From positions 49,519 through 113,518 of the forward strand of contig JAFQJH010000018.1 of the NCBI GenBank assembly GCA_017415025.1: a DNA stretch of 64,000 bases, written 5' to 3'. A model generated the notes under the pieces. That model was not told the origin of the DNA. It saw only the letters and a list, made by a program, of their open reading frames with translations, and did no database searches. Shown here piece after piece: positions 42,001 through 49,899 of the stretch; positions within the stretch are counted from its first letter, which is position 1; every line of letters starts with the position of its first letter. Both the position numbers and the translations under genes were made by a program. This DNA is from Clostridia bacterium (GTDB lineage: Bacteria > Bacillota > Clostridia > Oscillospirales > Acutalibacteraceae).

Positions 42001-43501
42001 CCGATGAGTCGTGTGTCAGGGTCGCAGTAATAGAACCACCTGTAACAGACAAATCATCTGTTGCTGTAATTACATATCCATCCAGTGTACCCATATTGTT
42101 GTTATCAAGTTTGACAGTAAAGTCAGAATCTTTACTTACAACTTCATAGATACCATATGTAGCAGAAAGCGAGAAACTTGATTGTGCACCGTTAGGTACA
42201 GTCAAAACAGACTGACTAAAATGAATTGCATCAGGAACTACAATACTGATTTCGCGTTCACCATATACTGTTCCTTCATATTCAATCTGTGCACTTACAG
42301 AACCTGTCTTTCCGTTAGAAACAAACAAGCCGCTCTGATCGATAGTACCGAAAGTATCATCAGAAAGAATCCACTTAGCATCTTCAGGAATTACAGCCGT
42401 TCCACCGGCAACATCCGCACCGACAGCCGAGAACTGAACAGAGCTTCCGGGTGTGAAATATTCACCTTCAGCGCTGACATTTGCACGAACAAATTCACCG
42501 TCAGCGGGAACTGTTGTAATAAAGCAAATACCGGATGTTGAAGGACGAAGACCTCCGTCTGAAGGAGAGTTCACTACCTTTAACTCTTCACCGGGACGCT
42601 GAGAAACGAAGGTCGAGGAACCGCCACCGTCACAGTTAGCAGCCCAAACACAACCGGCAGCAATCATAACCTCTGCACACTCGTACATATTCATACCGGC
42701 AGAGAAGGGAGACTGACGACCGTCGTTTTCCATCATAACAACCTGACCGTCTGCCGTAATACCTACTACAGAGCGGGGAGCAGCATCACTATGTGATGCA
42801 GTCTTTGACTGATTTACGCCTTCTTTTACAATATATCCGCTGGAAACCGGAATAACTGTTTCCTCCCAACCGTCAAGGTCAGCTGAAGAACGGATTTGAG
42901 GCATTTCAACCTTAGGAATATCTGCTGGTCTGAGATTGCCGTTTTCATCAACATCCTTATTGATAACTACGCAAGTCGGGAAGCCAACATTACCGTAATT
43001 ATAACCGCAATTACCCGGATCAAACATAATCTCGCCATTCATCATCATAAAGCCGAGAGGTTCGCCTACACGGTCAGCAGGATAACCAGAATACCAGGAC
43101 AAGCAGCAGTTCATTACACCAATAACTTCGCCTTCCATATTCTGGTCAATCCAATTAGCCTGATCGAGCATTGTAGCCGTCTGATAAACGGATGTGTTCA
43201 TATCAGCATAAGTCGGAATGACGCTTACATAAGAATTATTCACATCAGCTTTCATAATGTGAACAACCTGGCGATAAGTACCCGCATCGTTATTCAAAAC
43301 GATTTCGGATTCGGAAATGCCGGGAGCATTGTCCCAGTCTGTCTTAGAGATGAGGTTATAATACTCATCTGTGCTCGTAGAAGCATTATGGCTGTAATCA
43401 ACGCCTGCCGCAAACGCAGCGAAAGGTGTAGTTGCAAAAACACCTACTACCATCATAACAGCCATCAAAAACGAGACACTACGCATGAATGTTTTGTTCA
43501 T
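39089..43501 (-). CDS. Giant secreted phosphodiester glycosidase with choline-binding-like repeats
   Basis: 1470 residues with signal peptide (cleavage near AFAAG). Residues about 60-330 match the phosphodiester glycosidase (NAGPA/DUF2233-like) domain: RSVVGITADGQVVMM (243-257) and NCDGGGSSTF (289-298). Then come a Big2-like Ig region (about 340-420), a CBM-like beta domain with WDFEDGFGTGWY (about 535-760), a cohesin-like beta region, an acidic loop DSDLNGNSMYDP, a Cys-rich GHSC/CxxC segment, and 20-residue aromatic WYYF/YYVDG repeats like choline- or glucan-binding modules. It ends in two near-identical 79-residue units. Probably acts on or binds the polymer made by this locus. AAAAGGAG precedes the ATG; a structured leader lies upstream. 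Confidence 0.85.
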   Translation of the reverse strand: MNKTFMRSVSFLMAVMMVVGVFATTPFAAFAAGVDYSHNASTSTDEYYNLISKTDWDNAPGISESEIVLNNDAGTYRQVVHIMKADVNNSYVSVIPTYADMNTSVYQTATMLDQANWIDQNMEGEVIGVMNCCLSWYSGYPADRVGEPLGFMMMNGEIMFDPGNCGYNYGNVGFPTCVVINKDVDENGNLRPADIPKVEMPQIRSSADLDGWEETVIPVSSGYIVKEGVNQSKTASHSDAAPRSVVGITADGQVVMMENDGRQSPFSAGMNMYECAEVMIAAGCVWAANCDGGGSSTFVSQRPGEELKVVNSPSDGGLRPSTSGICFITTVPADGEFVRANVSAEGEYFTPGSSVQFSAVGADVAGGTAVIPEDAKWILSDDTFGTIDQSGLFVSNGKTGSVSAQIEYEGTVYGEREISIVVPDAIHFSQSVLTVPNGAQSSFSLSATYGIYEVVSKDSDFTVKLDNNNMGTLDGYVITATDDLSVTGGSITATLTHDSSVTATMEVVFGKASEVIWDFEDGFGTGWYVEHLQQRKNGNHAKPGISAYNNILNSYPVTSENGMVHDGNGAAAVYSDTTYGTLNWLGAALRWAGETVTYENAKTLGAWVYFPKDAVSVAVRFCFTGVKDGENVGIDAYPINYGDSLYFEESGWVYCAVDVSEYDSITLSQNQAWDPANPTGGAGARIEISCQLNGGTSGEYNWQTTPGVAGINTFFIDNLIVDYSEACDDREAPNFGEVQYVEPISTEDKYLNNQRNSATVTNYNNIGFAVNVTEDTTFVNATGLDAATARAYIDGNEVDCTFNGKNISIPATDLKNGVHTVKFTICDMSGNYASVIRKIQVNAENNDANIWIKPQTDAALVPTGSQYWIDVIAKNVENVEKVTLTLDLNNVNNWLLDHMVTLYGFSATYTTDLAGENLAYIEIERTGTVEASGEQAIVSIPLQTWEFKEETYPGYLPSSGGDSDLNGNSMYDPYECWNEFVGHNYAVIINPLAGLVEYTDNTTESFSGDKIQVNTERQIGCWWGKLNTTQKYEYFTQYDKSSWHLHSAGAPQDKAATCTEEGYIGRVFCTGCSCVTETEKGHSCDTADGCGAILVWGTTVEATGHEYAINSDGKLACVNGGELFNGVYTDGKTYVDGVVVAEGWNDDNTSYYVDGIKLTGPQVISNTFVYFDANGIVDDKNLYTGLFKSFNKTYYAIGGSLVSGWQTIENEWYYFNDELYFATIGELYYFPNVKYVFDDNGALTDGVWRVTGEGIRYYYGPSWYIHKWVEIDGHTYFFDSNGYCAVGNHVIKSNNNSDPIAYIFDDTGKLISYPDTTGIFEAAEGLYYLINGEVQLNLGLTEIEVEGVKRYIYVRTAGQLAVGEYTVWVNNGIVPYGSVQTFDENGYMVVEDEKLNGIVNENGTLYYYVDGMKQVNLGLTEIEVEGVKRYIYVRTAGQLAVGEYTVWVNNGIVPYASVQIFNENGYMITK
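39136..39258. repeat. Direct repeat copy A inside the giant surface protein gene
   Basis: 123 bp, almost identical to 39373-39495 (offset 237 bp, 79 codons; one difference seen, ACCTCG versus ACTTCG). Encodes the LGLTEIEVEGVKRYIYVRTA part of the C-terminal repeat. Confidence 0.9.
39373..39495. repeat. Direct repeat copy B inside the giant surface protein gene
   Basis: Second copy of the 123-bp unit (see 39136-39258). Near-identity at the DNA level, including third positions, implies recent duplication or gene conversion. Confidence 0.9.
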
Positions 43502-43541
43502 CTTTAAACTCCTTTTGATGTTTTTTTTGACACAGTATTTT

Positions 43542-43620
43542 GCTTAACGGAGATGTCGAAGATTTTTCTCCATTAAGCTTGGTGCCGATAACAACTTTGA
43601 TTTATCTTCGCTCCTTTCAA
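43542..43620 (-). promoter_or_regulatory. Structured leader (pseudoknot-capable) of the giant surface protein gene
   Basis: On the minus strand GCTTAATGGAGA (43567-43578) pairs with TCTCCGTTAAGC (43542-43553): 12 bp with one G-T. The loop contains ATCTTCG (43557-43563), complementary to CGAAGAT upstream (43604-43610), giving H-type pseudoknot topology. No T-run follows, so it is not a plain terminator. Candidate cis-regulatory RNA; class not recognised. Confidence 0.5.
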
Positions 43621-43658
43621 TTGTTTATATATTTATCCATCGAAATGGTTGGATACAA

Positions 43659-44486
43659 TTATGTTTTTCTGATATACTCCAAATAAGACTTTGAAGCATC
43701 CATAATCAGTATGTCATGACCACTATTTCGCTTATTTAATGGTAAGTCAGCTCGCCAATCTCCATATTTTTGAGTTAAGTATGCATCATAGTCCTCCGGA
43801 ATCCTTACTTCTATTCCTTCAAATATAGCTGACACACCTTCCCCATATTGAGATTTATCTGCGTATTCTAATTTGCCTTGCCAATTCCCATGATTACACC
43901 ATACTTCACTGTCAAATGGTGAATACTTTGAAACAAGTTTTTCGTATTCCCTTATGTTTTCGAATGATGATTTTCCTTTTCCAAACAACTTCTTTTTCAA
44001 TATAACAAGATTTGTTCTTATCGAAAACGGGTTATATTTAGTAGAATAAGACAACGCTCTTACACGCTCAAATGCCATTTTTCTTTTTTCTAATTCTTTT
44101 TGAGCTTTTATATCCTTTGGATATCCATCAATTGGAAACACATCTAAATATATACCATGATTTATATCTAAATGTGCGACTCCCTTTTCAATCCATGTTG
44201 TCCTACAATCTCTGATTTTACTGGTTATAGACGGGAACGCAGGGTCAGTCTTGTAATTTTGTAAAAACAGATATGGCGGTAAATATTGGGGCGCTTCCCG
44301 AACAAATATCTCATAATCAGGTCTTAACAAACAAACATCTATATCATCATCCCATGGAATAAATCCATGGTATTTTACTGTTCCAAGGACACTGCCACAA
44401 GCAAGATAATACTTCAAATTCAACTTTTCACATATATCAATAAACACTTTCAAAATCTCAAAACTAACCTTTTGATAGTCATTCAT
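43659..44486 (-). CDS. LicD-family phosphotransferase
   Basis: 275 residues. The nucleotidyltransferase-fold signature of LicD/fukutin is clear: YYLACGSVLGTVKYHGFIPWDDDIDV (given as AC-GSVLG-VKYHGFIPWDDDIDV, residues about 29-54), then YLDVFPIDGYP. Family members transfer phosphocholine (or related phospho-groups) from CDP-choline to surface glycans. No licA/licC choline activation genes are present in the window. ATG at 44486 has AAGGTGAT. It follows a GT2 gene in the AT-rich core of the EPS locus. Confidence 0.9.
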   Translation of the reverse strand: MNDYQKVSFEILKVFIDICEKLNLKYYLACGSVLGTVKYHGFIPWDDDIDVCLLRPDYEIFVREAPQYLPPYLFLQNYKTDPAFPSITSKIRDCRTTWIEKGVAHLDINHGIYLDVFPIDGYPKDIKAQKELEKRKMAFERVRALSYSTKYNPFSIRTNLVILKKKLFGKGKSSFENIREYEKLVSKYSPFDSEVWCNHGNWQGKLEYADKSQYGEGVSAIFEGIEVRIPEDYDAYLTQKYGDWRADLPLNKRNSGHDILIMDASKSYLEYIRKT

Positions 44487-44509
44487 AATTAAATCACCTT
44501 CATAGCCCT

Positions 44510-45553
44510 TCAATCAAAATATATATCTGATTTACTTTTAGAATGAAGTCTTTTTACCCTAATAGTTTCCAAGATTGAGAACAGTGTATAAAACTTCTTG
44601 CTCAGTAAGTAATACAATATTAAGTCATAATTGTCACGTAAACTTTGACATCTGTTGCTAAGCATCCTTAGTTTGTTCCTTACTGCGATATCGAAATTTT
44701 CAAAAGTCTTAAAGGACATAACAGTATCACAAATTCTTTTGACGCTAGCATCCGGTATATTGTTTATTGATGCAAACATAAGATTCAAAAGCAAGTGTTC
44801 TTGAAAAGAACCGATTTCTCGACCACATTTTTTTATATAATCGCGAGAAATTTCTATAAAGTGCAAACATCGTAAAACGATATCTTCATCACTTCTGCTC
44901 TTGGAAATTGACGATTTTCTCTCCCTGTAATGATAATATGGTTCTGAGATTGTAGCAATTTTTGATATATGTGAACAATATCTGACCAAAAACCAGTAAT
45001 CCTCCTGTGCAACAATACTTTTATCCTCAAACCATAATTCACTATCTTTTATTATATTACCTCGATAAACTTTATTACATGATGAATCCAGTGCACATTG
45101 ATAAAATTTCAGAGTATCAGATTCATCAAAAAGAATAACTTCATCCTTGTACCGTTCTTGAAAAGGATTATTACTAAATTTGTTAAATGTTTGAAAATTA
45201 CAAACAACCATATCACTTTCCGTAGCCTCAAGACGCTCAATCATAGTTCTATACATATCTTTTGATATATAATCATCGGAATCAATAAAGCCAACGTAAT
45301 CACCAGTAGCCATATTTAGTCCGGCATTTCGGGCATGCGGTAAACCTTTGTTTTCTTGATGAATCACTTTTATTGACGGATTAGCTAAAGCTAGGTTATC
45401 ACACAACACACCACAATTGTCCGACGAACCATCATTAACCAATATAATTTCTATATTCGAGTATGACTGCATCAAGAGCGATTCTACACACTCATTCAAG
45501 TACAATCCTACATTATAGATCGGAACTATTATACTTAGTTTTTTCTCCTCCAT
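44510..45553 (-). CDS. Glycosyltransferase family 2
   Basis: 347 residues. GT-A domain: LSIIVPIYNVGLYLNECVES, ILVNDGSSDNCG, HARNAGLNMATGDYVGFIDSDDYI (DxD motif within SDD), then a helical C-terminal part. Adds one sugar to the EPS repeat unit; donor unknown. Thirteen bases downstream of the polymerase-like gene. Confidence 0.92.
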   Translation of the reverse strand: MEEKKLSIIVPIYNVGLYLNECVESLLMQSYSNIEIILVNDGSSDNCGVLCDNLALANPSIKVIHQENKGLPHARNAGLNMATGDYVGFIDSDDYISKDMYRTMIERLEATESDMVVCNFQTFNKFSNNPFQERYKDEVILFDESDTLKFYQCALDSSCNKVYRGNIIKDSELWFEDKSIVAQEDYWFLVRYCSHISKIATISEPYYHYRERKSSISKSRSDEDIVLRCLHFIEISRDYIKKCGREIGSFQEHLLLNLMFASINNIPDASVKRICDTVMSFKTFENFDIAVRNKLRMLSNRCQSLRDNYDLILYYLLSKKFYTLFSILETIRVKRLHSKSKSDIYFD

Positions 45554-45566
45554 ATCAACCTCTACT

Positions 45567-46928
45567 TTAAATTTTGAATTGTATTTTGGTTCTATTTTCT
45601 ATAAACTGTAAAACTAAAAACATCAATCGTATCCAAATTTTACCTAAAATGATTGTCGTGTTTAATTCCATAAAAAGAGAAGTGAATACAACCATTTCAA
45701 TCAACACATATGCAGAATACAAATTCGAAGTTTTCCTAAGTGCAGCATTAAACACTATGGAAAGATATGTCATAATCATTGCTAACACCGGGGTTCCAAT
45801 TACTCCAAAGTGAACAATAGACTGTGCTGTCATGGGACAAATAATATCAGATCGATGTGTCGCACTTTGAAAAATAGAAACAGTGGAATAACTATCAAAA
45901 TCAAAAAAAGCACTTATTACAGGAGCACCTGAAAACAAATCTGTTAATGTTGAATTTATACCTTGTGCTTTTGGTGTGGCATTAAAAATTTGAAGTGCAC
46001 GAGTAATATTTTTCATTCCTCCGAAATATTCGGTAAAGTGTTCTATAGCAAAGAATTTATCAATAAAACTCACAGATGAGCCAAACAATCCAAACTTAAT
46101 GATACTTCCAAGCAAAACCGCACTTACAATGCCTATTGCTCCTCCAATTATAACAATTTGTTTTCTTGCAGGAAACACCTTTATCAGTATATAAACCATT
46201 GCTATGCCGCAAGAAATAATCTGCCAGCGTTTTACATCATAACCGCTAATGGAATTGAACAAAATATAATATACTCCAACCAATGTTGCCAACACAAATC
46301 CAAACCAATTTGTAAATTTTGAGTTATCCTTTAACGAGCTTAATTTTACAAGCAAATAAACGAATAATACCCAAACTCCCATATTGAACAAGACTACAAC
46401 TATTCCAGACACGCTGGCACTCTTGATTACGTCAGGAGAAATACTAAATTGTGTAAGTAATGTGGGAAACAATAACACAATCGGCAGAAGTATGACCAAT
46501 AAAAAGAGATTCGGGATACCCAAATGTTTGTCCAAAGCCAACTCTACATGATTAGAAATATTCAATTTTTTCGCAAACAATCCTATTACGATAAATACAC
46601 CAATCAATTCATATACAAGAAAATATACTACTTTTGTATCAAAGCTATAACTTCCACCATTACTAAAATTAATGGCGATGATTATTGGATAAATAATATA
46701 CCGGCAAAACGCAGATATATTAATAATAGACAACGAAATATTATTTAAAAATTTTCTATTACTTTTTAATAAAGCATATAAAACCATATACGAAAGTGGG
46801 AGAAGAGCAATAACTCTCTTTTCTTCATTAACAAGTATAAGACTCAAAAATACCGATATCATCCCACAAATAAAAACCGCCAAGGAAAATGACAATTTAT
46901 AACTATTCACCTTTTGTTTATACACCAT
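45567..46928 (-). CDS. Wzy-like oligosaccharide repeat unit polymerase
   Basis: About 453 residues and at least ten membrane segments, low overall conservation, as usual for Wzy/EpsE-type polymerases. A large outside loop around TEYFGGMKNITRALQIFNAT lies before the last membrane segments. Its place among glycosyltransferases beside a flippase supports polymerase. Start is taken as the ATG at 46928 (MVYKQKVNSY), overlapping the upstream stop by 11 bp; an ATG two codons earlier is equally possible. A longer frame would run far into the glycosyltransferase gene. Confidence 0.78.
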   Translation of the reverse strand: MVYKQKVNSYKLSFSLAVFICGMISVFLSLILVNEEKRVIALLPLSYMVLYALLKSNRKFLNNISLSIINISAFCRYIIYPIIIAINFSNGGSYSFDTKVVYFLVYELIGVFIVIGLFAKKLNISNHVELALDKHLGIPNLFLLVILLPIVLLFPTLLTQFSISPDVIKSASVSGIVVVLFNMGVWVLFVYLLVKLSSLKDNSKFTNWFGFVLATLVGVYYILFNSISGYDVKRWQIISCGIAMVYILIKVFPARKQIVIIGGAIGIVSAVLLGSIIKFGLFGSSVSFIDKFFAIEHFTEYFGGMKNITRALQIFNATPKAQGINSTLTDLFSGAPVISAFFDFDSYSTVSIFQSATHRSDIICPMTAQSIVHFGVIGTPVLAMIMTYLSIVFNAALRKTSNLYSAYVLIEMVVFTSLFMELNTTIILGKIWIRLMFLVLQFIENRTKIQFKI

Positions 46929-48057
46929 TCTCATTATCCTCAACAATTCTCCTGTATATTTGCTCCAAATGCTCTGCTGTCGCAGCGACATCATAACCAC
47001 TATCAACAAGTGCCTTATGTATTCTTAGACTGTCAATTGATTTTCTCCCTTGCTTCCTTATGCTTTCAATCATATTTATCCATTCATCACAACTTTTTTT
47101 CAATGGAAGAAAATGTGTTAATCTAAGTCCAATATCCAACGAAAAGTCTATTTTATCACTTAAAATACAGTCTGTTCCTGATGATTGTGCCTCAATACTA
47201 ACAACAGGAAGACCTTCATGCAAAGAAGGTAAAATGAACACATCAAACATTTTCATAAAAACCGGTATATCTTGACGGATACCGGTAAATATCACAAAGT
47301 CTTCAAGTGATTTACCTTGTATTTCTTTTTCAATTATTTGCCTGTCTGGTCCATCTCCAACTAAAACAAATTTAGCATTAGGATAAACAGAATGATACTT
47401 TTCAATAATTTTAACAACATATGGATGGTTCTTGGGTTTAGAGAAATGTCCAATATGTCCAATTACAAATGGCGTCGTTTGCAAGCCTAATTCACATTTA
47501 AGGCTGTTTACATCACCTTCGCCTACGTTCTCAAACTTTCTGTAATCAATAGCATTATTTAGCAGTTCATACTTTCGTTTTCCAAAACAAAAATCACCCG
47601 CCATAATACTACATGACAACCGATGATCCGAATAATTATTAGCAAACCACCGAAACACCGGCATAAATACTCTATGCTTGGTGTTCACGCACTTTGTTGT
47701 ATGTGCATGGCAAATAATCTTTTTAGCGCCTAAATCACGGAAGACTTTTGCATAAATTCCAGTTATATGACCTATATGAATATGAATAACATCGTATTTG
47801 TTAATATCTATAATCTTTGCAACTTGTTTTTTATATCCAATGTATCCAAGAGCCCCTATTGTTTCAACTTCATAAATATTACACCCATCACTCTTTAATT
47901 GCTCAACATACGGCGATGATTTTCCATGACTTATAAAATCGAATTCATATTCATCGTGGTTTAAGTGGTTATAATAATTAACAACTATTTTTTCTACTCC
48001 GCCATACGCTAGAACCGGAACAACTTGAAGAATTTTGAGTTTATTCTTTTGAAACAT
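46918..48057 (-). CDS. Glycosyltransferase family 4
   Basis: About 379 residues, GT-B fold. N-terminal LKILQVVPVLAYGGVEKIVVNYYNHL and C-terminal FVLVGDGPDRQIIEKE, FTGIRQDIPVFMKMFDVFILPSLHEGLPVVSIEAQSSG (given as separate motif parts of one domain; E-x7-E pair HEGLPVVSIE) are typical of GT4. Start uncertain between ATG 48057 and GTG 48072; both overlap the acyltransferase 3' end. Confidence 0.9.
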   Translation of the reverse strand: MFQKNKLKILQVVPVLAYGGVEKIVVNYYNHLNHDEYEFDFISHGKSSPYVEQLKSDGCNIYEVETIGALGYIGYKKQVAKIIDINKYDVIHIHIGHITGIYAKVFRDLGAKKIICHAHTTKCVNTKHRVFMPVFRWFANNYSDHRLSCSIMAGDFCFGKRKYELLNNAIDYRKFENVGEGDVNSLKCELGLQTTPFVIGHIGHFSKPKNHPYVVKIIEKYHSVYPNAKFVLVGDGPDRQIIEKEIQGKSLEDFVIFTGIRQDIPVFMKMFDVFILPSLHEGLPVVSIEAQSSGTDCILSDKIDFSLDIGLRLTHFLPLKKSCDEWINMIESIRKQGRKSIDSLRIHKALVDSGYDVAATAEHLEQIYRRIVEDNENGV

Positions 48058-48790
48058 CTTCGTTCTCGCCACCTTCTTTTAGGACATTATCTATAAACTC
48101 CTCTTCAGATATAAACTTTGGTTTATTCTTCTCTAATGCATCCACGCTATCTTTATAATTACCAATTAAGTGCATTTTTCTATCATATGATTCATCAATA
48201 TTTTCCACAGTATTTGTATAAAGCCAAAAAAACTCATCCATTATTTTGCCTGATGGTTTATTGCCATACGTTTGATAATATTCTTGGACCAATTCTTTCG
48301 CCTCTGCGTATTGTGCTAACTTTCGTTTTTTGTAATACTCATCTATTGTCATTATTTTTTTTGCCGGATTACCTGCTACAACGCTGTTATCTGGTACATC
48401 TTTACTAACAATACTTCCAGCCCCAATAATGACATTATTTCCGACTTTAACTCCTTTAAGAATAATTGAGTTCATTCCTATAAACACATTATTTCCAATA
48501 ACAATTTTTCCACAGGATCCACATATCTCACCATATACACCCTTTATCACAGACCAAGCATAGTCATGTGTAAGCATTATAACCCCACGGGTTATCTGAA
48601 CATTATTTCCTATTTTAATCATCCATGGACGAGATTCATCTATACAAACATCATTAGGAGAAGCAAAAATACGCGTTCCTTCTCCTATTTCCATTCCTTG
48701 GCTTCTCAAATAATTGATATATGTTTCGCTGCTATATCGTTCTTTGAAAACAATCTTTTTGATTTTTTCTCTCAAACCAGAAAACATCAT
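48041..48790 (-). CDS. Left-handed beta-helix acyltransferase
   Basis: 249 residues. Hexapeptide repeats (IKIGNNVQITRGV, KIVIGNNVFIGMNSIILKG, VKVGNNVIIGAGSIVSKDV) end in the usual VAGNPAKKI. An O- or N-acetyltransferase of the CysE/LacA/WcaF type acting on a sugar of the EPS unit. The helical C-terminal extension of about 90 residues is longer than in the basic family. Its ATG overlaps the upstream GT2 stop by four bases. Confidence 0.9.
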   Translation of the reverse strand: MMFSGLREKIKKIVFKERYSSETYINYLRSQGMEIGEGTRIFASPNDVCIDESRPWMIKIGNNVQITRGVIMLTHDYAWSVIKGVYGEICGSCGKIVIGNNVFIGMNSIILKGVKVGNNVIIGAGSIVSKDVPDNSVVAGNPAKKIMTIDEYYKKRKLAQYAEAKELVQEYYQTYGNKPSGKIMDEFFWLYTNTVENIDESYDRKMHLIGNYKDSVDALEKNKPKFISEEEFIDNVLKEGGENEDVSKE

Positions 48791-49602
48791 CTATCCATTC
48801 TCCTGTCCATTTTTAAACAATTTTTATGAAAAAACATATAGATAGATTTCGGAAGCAAAGCGGTTAAAATCGGTTTAACAGCAAAAATACATTTCCATGC
48901 CGGCAAGTTCAACTCCTTTACCGCCAAACAAATAACTCTAGCTTCATTAATTCTGTACTTGAATTTTCTTCTGCGAAGAGCATTTCCATCATCTCGCATT
49001 TTGTACAACGCTTCAGAAAGTATATAGCCTCTATATCCTTTTGAGTATATTTTTATCCACAAATGCCAATCTTCCACACGAAGAAAACTCTTACTAACAC
49101 TATAACCACCGACAATGTCATATATCTCCTTGCGAACTAAAACCGTCGCATGAGAAAACTGAGAGCCATAGACAAAATCGGTACACTGAGGTTCTCTGTC
49201 TCCTAAACCAATTCCAAAATCTCCGTTTTCATTAAAATATATCATTGGAGTTCCAACGAGTGCATAATCATGCCTTGTTTCCAAAAAATGGAGTTCTTTT
49301 TCCAACCTAGTGGGAAGCGAAACGTCGTCTCCATCCATTCTTGCAATATATTCGCCTGTAGCGATATCTAAACACCGATTAAGTGTGTAGTTTAACCCCA
49401 TATTACTTTCATTTTTTATTAAAATAATATTACTATAGTTATCTGCGAATGTTTTTGCAACAAAATAGGTGTCATCTGATGATCCATCATCACACATAAT
49501 CAATTCCCAATTATTATAGGTTTGATTAATTATCGAATTCACAGCCTCCGGCAATGTTGAGGAACAATTATATATTCCCATAATAATAGATATCTTCTTC
49601 AT
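48787..49602 (-). CDS. Glycosyltransferase family 2
   Basis: 271 residues. ISIIMGIYNCSSTLPEAVNSI, ELIMCDDGSSDDTYF, GLNYTLNRCLDIATGEYIARMDGDDV (DGDD metal motif) and RVEDWHLWIKI are GT2 features. Lacks a membrane segment. Directly downstream of a decayed GT2 fragment; coupled to the acyltransferase by ATGA overlap. Confidence 0.92.
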   Translation of the reverse strand: MKKISIIMGIYNCSSTLPEAVNSIINQTYNNWELIMCDDGSSDDTYFVAKTFADNYSNIILIKNESNMGLNYTLNRCLDIATGEYIARMDGDDVSLPTRLEKELHFLETRHDYALVGTPMIYFNENGDFGIGLGDREPQCTDFVYGSQFSHATVLVRKEIYDIVGGYSVSKSFLRVEDWHLWIKIYSKGYRGYILSEALYKMRDDGNALRRRKFKYRINEARVICLAVKELNLPAWKCIFAVKPILTALLPKSIYMFFHKNCLKMDRRMDR

Positions 49603-49716
49603 TTAAATCCCTACTCGTGCTTTATCGTTATAAATACATTAATTGATTACCTGTAATTCCTCAAACAACTTAAAGCTTTTTCCTTTTTATGACTTCAAAA
49701 AACACATAGACAATTC

Positions 49717-49899
49717 TCATCGACAGTAACAGTGACACGACACCCCCGACAAATCAGTGGAACCATCATCTATAAGTATAATTTCACATTCATCGGTTAT
49801 CTGTTCCAATATACTTTCAAGACACTCCTGCAAGTATAACTCAACGTTATACACCGGTACAATAAAACTTAATAAAATATCATCTTTATACATTTTCAA
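49717..49899 (-). pseudogene. Remnant of a GT2 glycosyltransferase
   Basis: The first 52 residues are a good GT2 N-terminus (LSFIVPVYNVELYLQECLES, IILIDDGSTDLSG), then the frame runs into unrelated sequence and stops. No GT2 C-terminal part is found in the 110 bp before the next gene, although a Lys-rich stretch in another frame (about 49640-49690) may be the tail of the same gene after an internal deletion. Confidence 0.8.

Noticed and set aside
43542-43590. Short leader peptide (TTG start) across the hairpin before the giant gene
   Set aside because: The nearest AAAGGAG is about 16 bases from the TTG, too far for efficient initiation.
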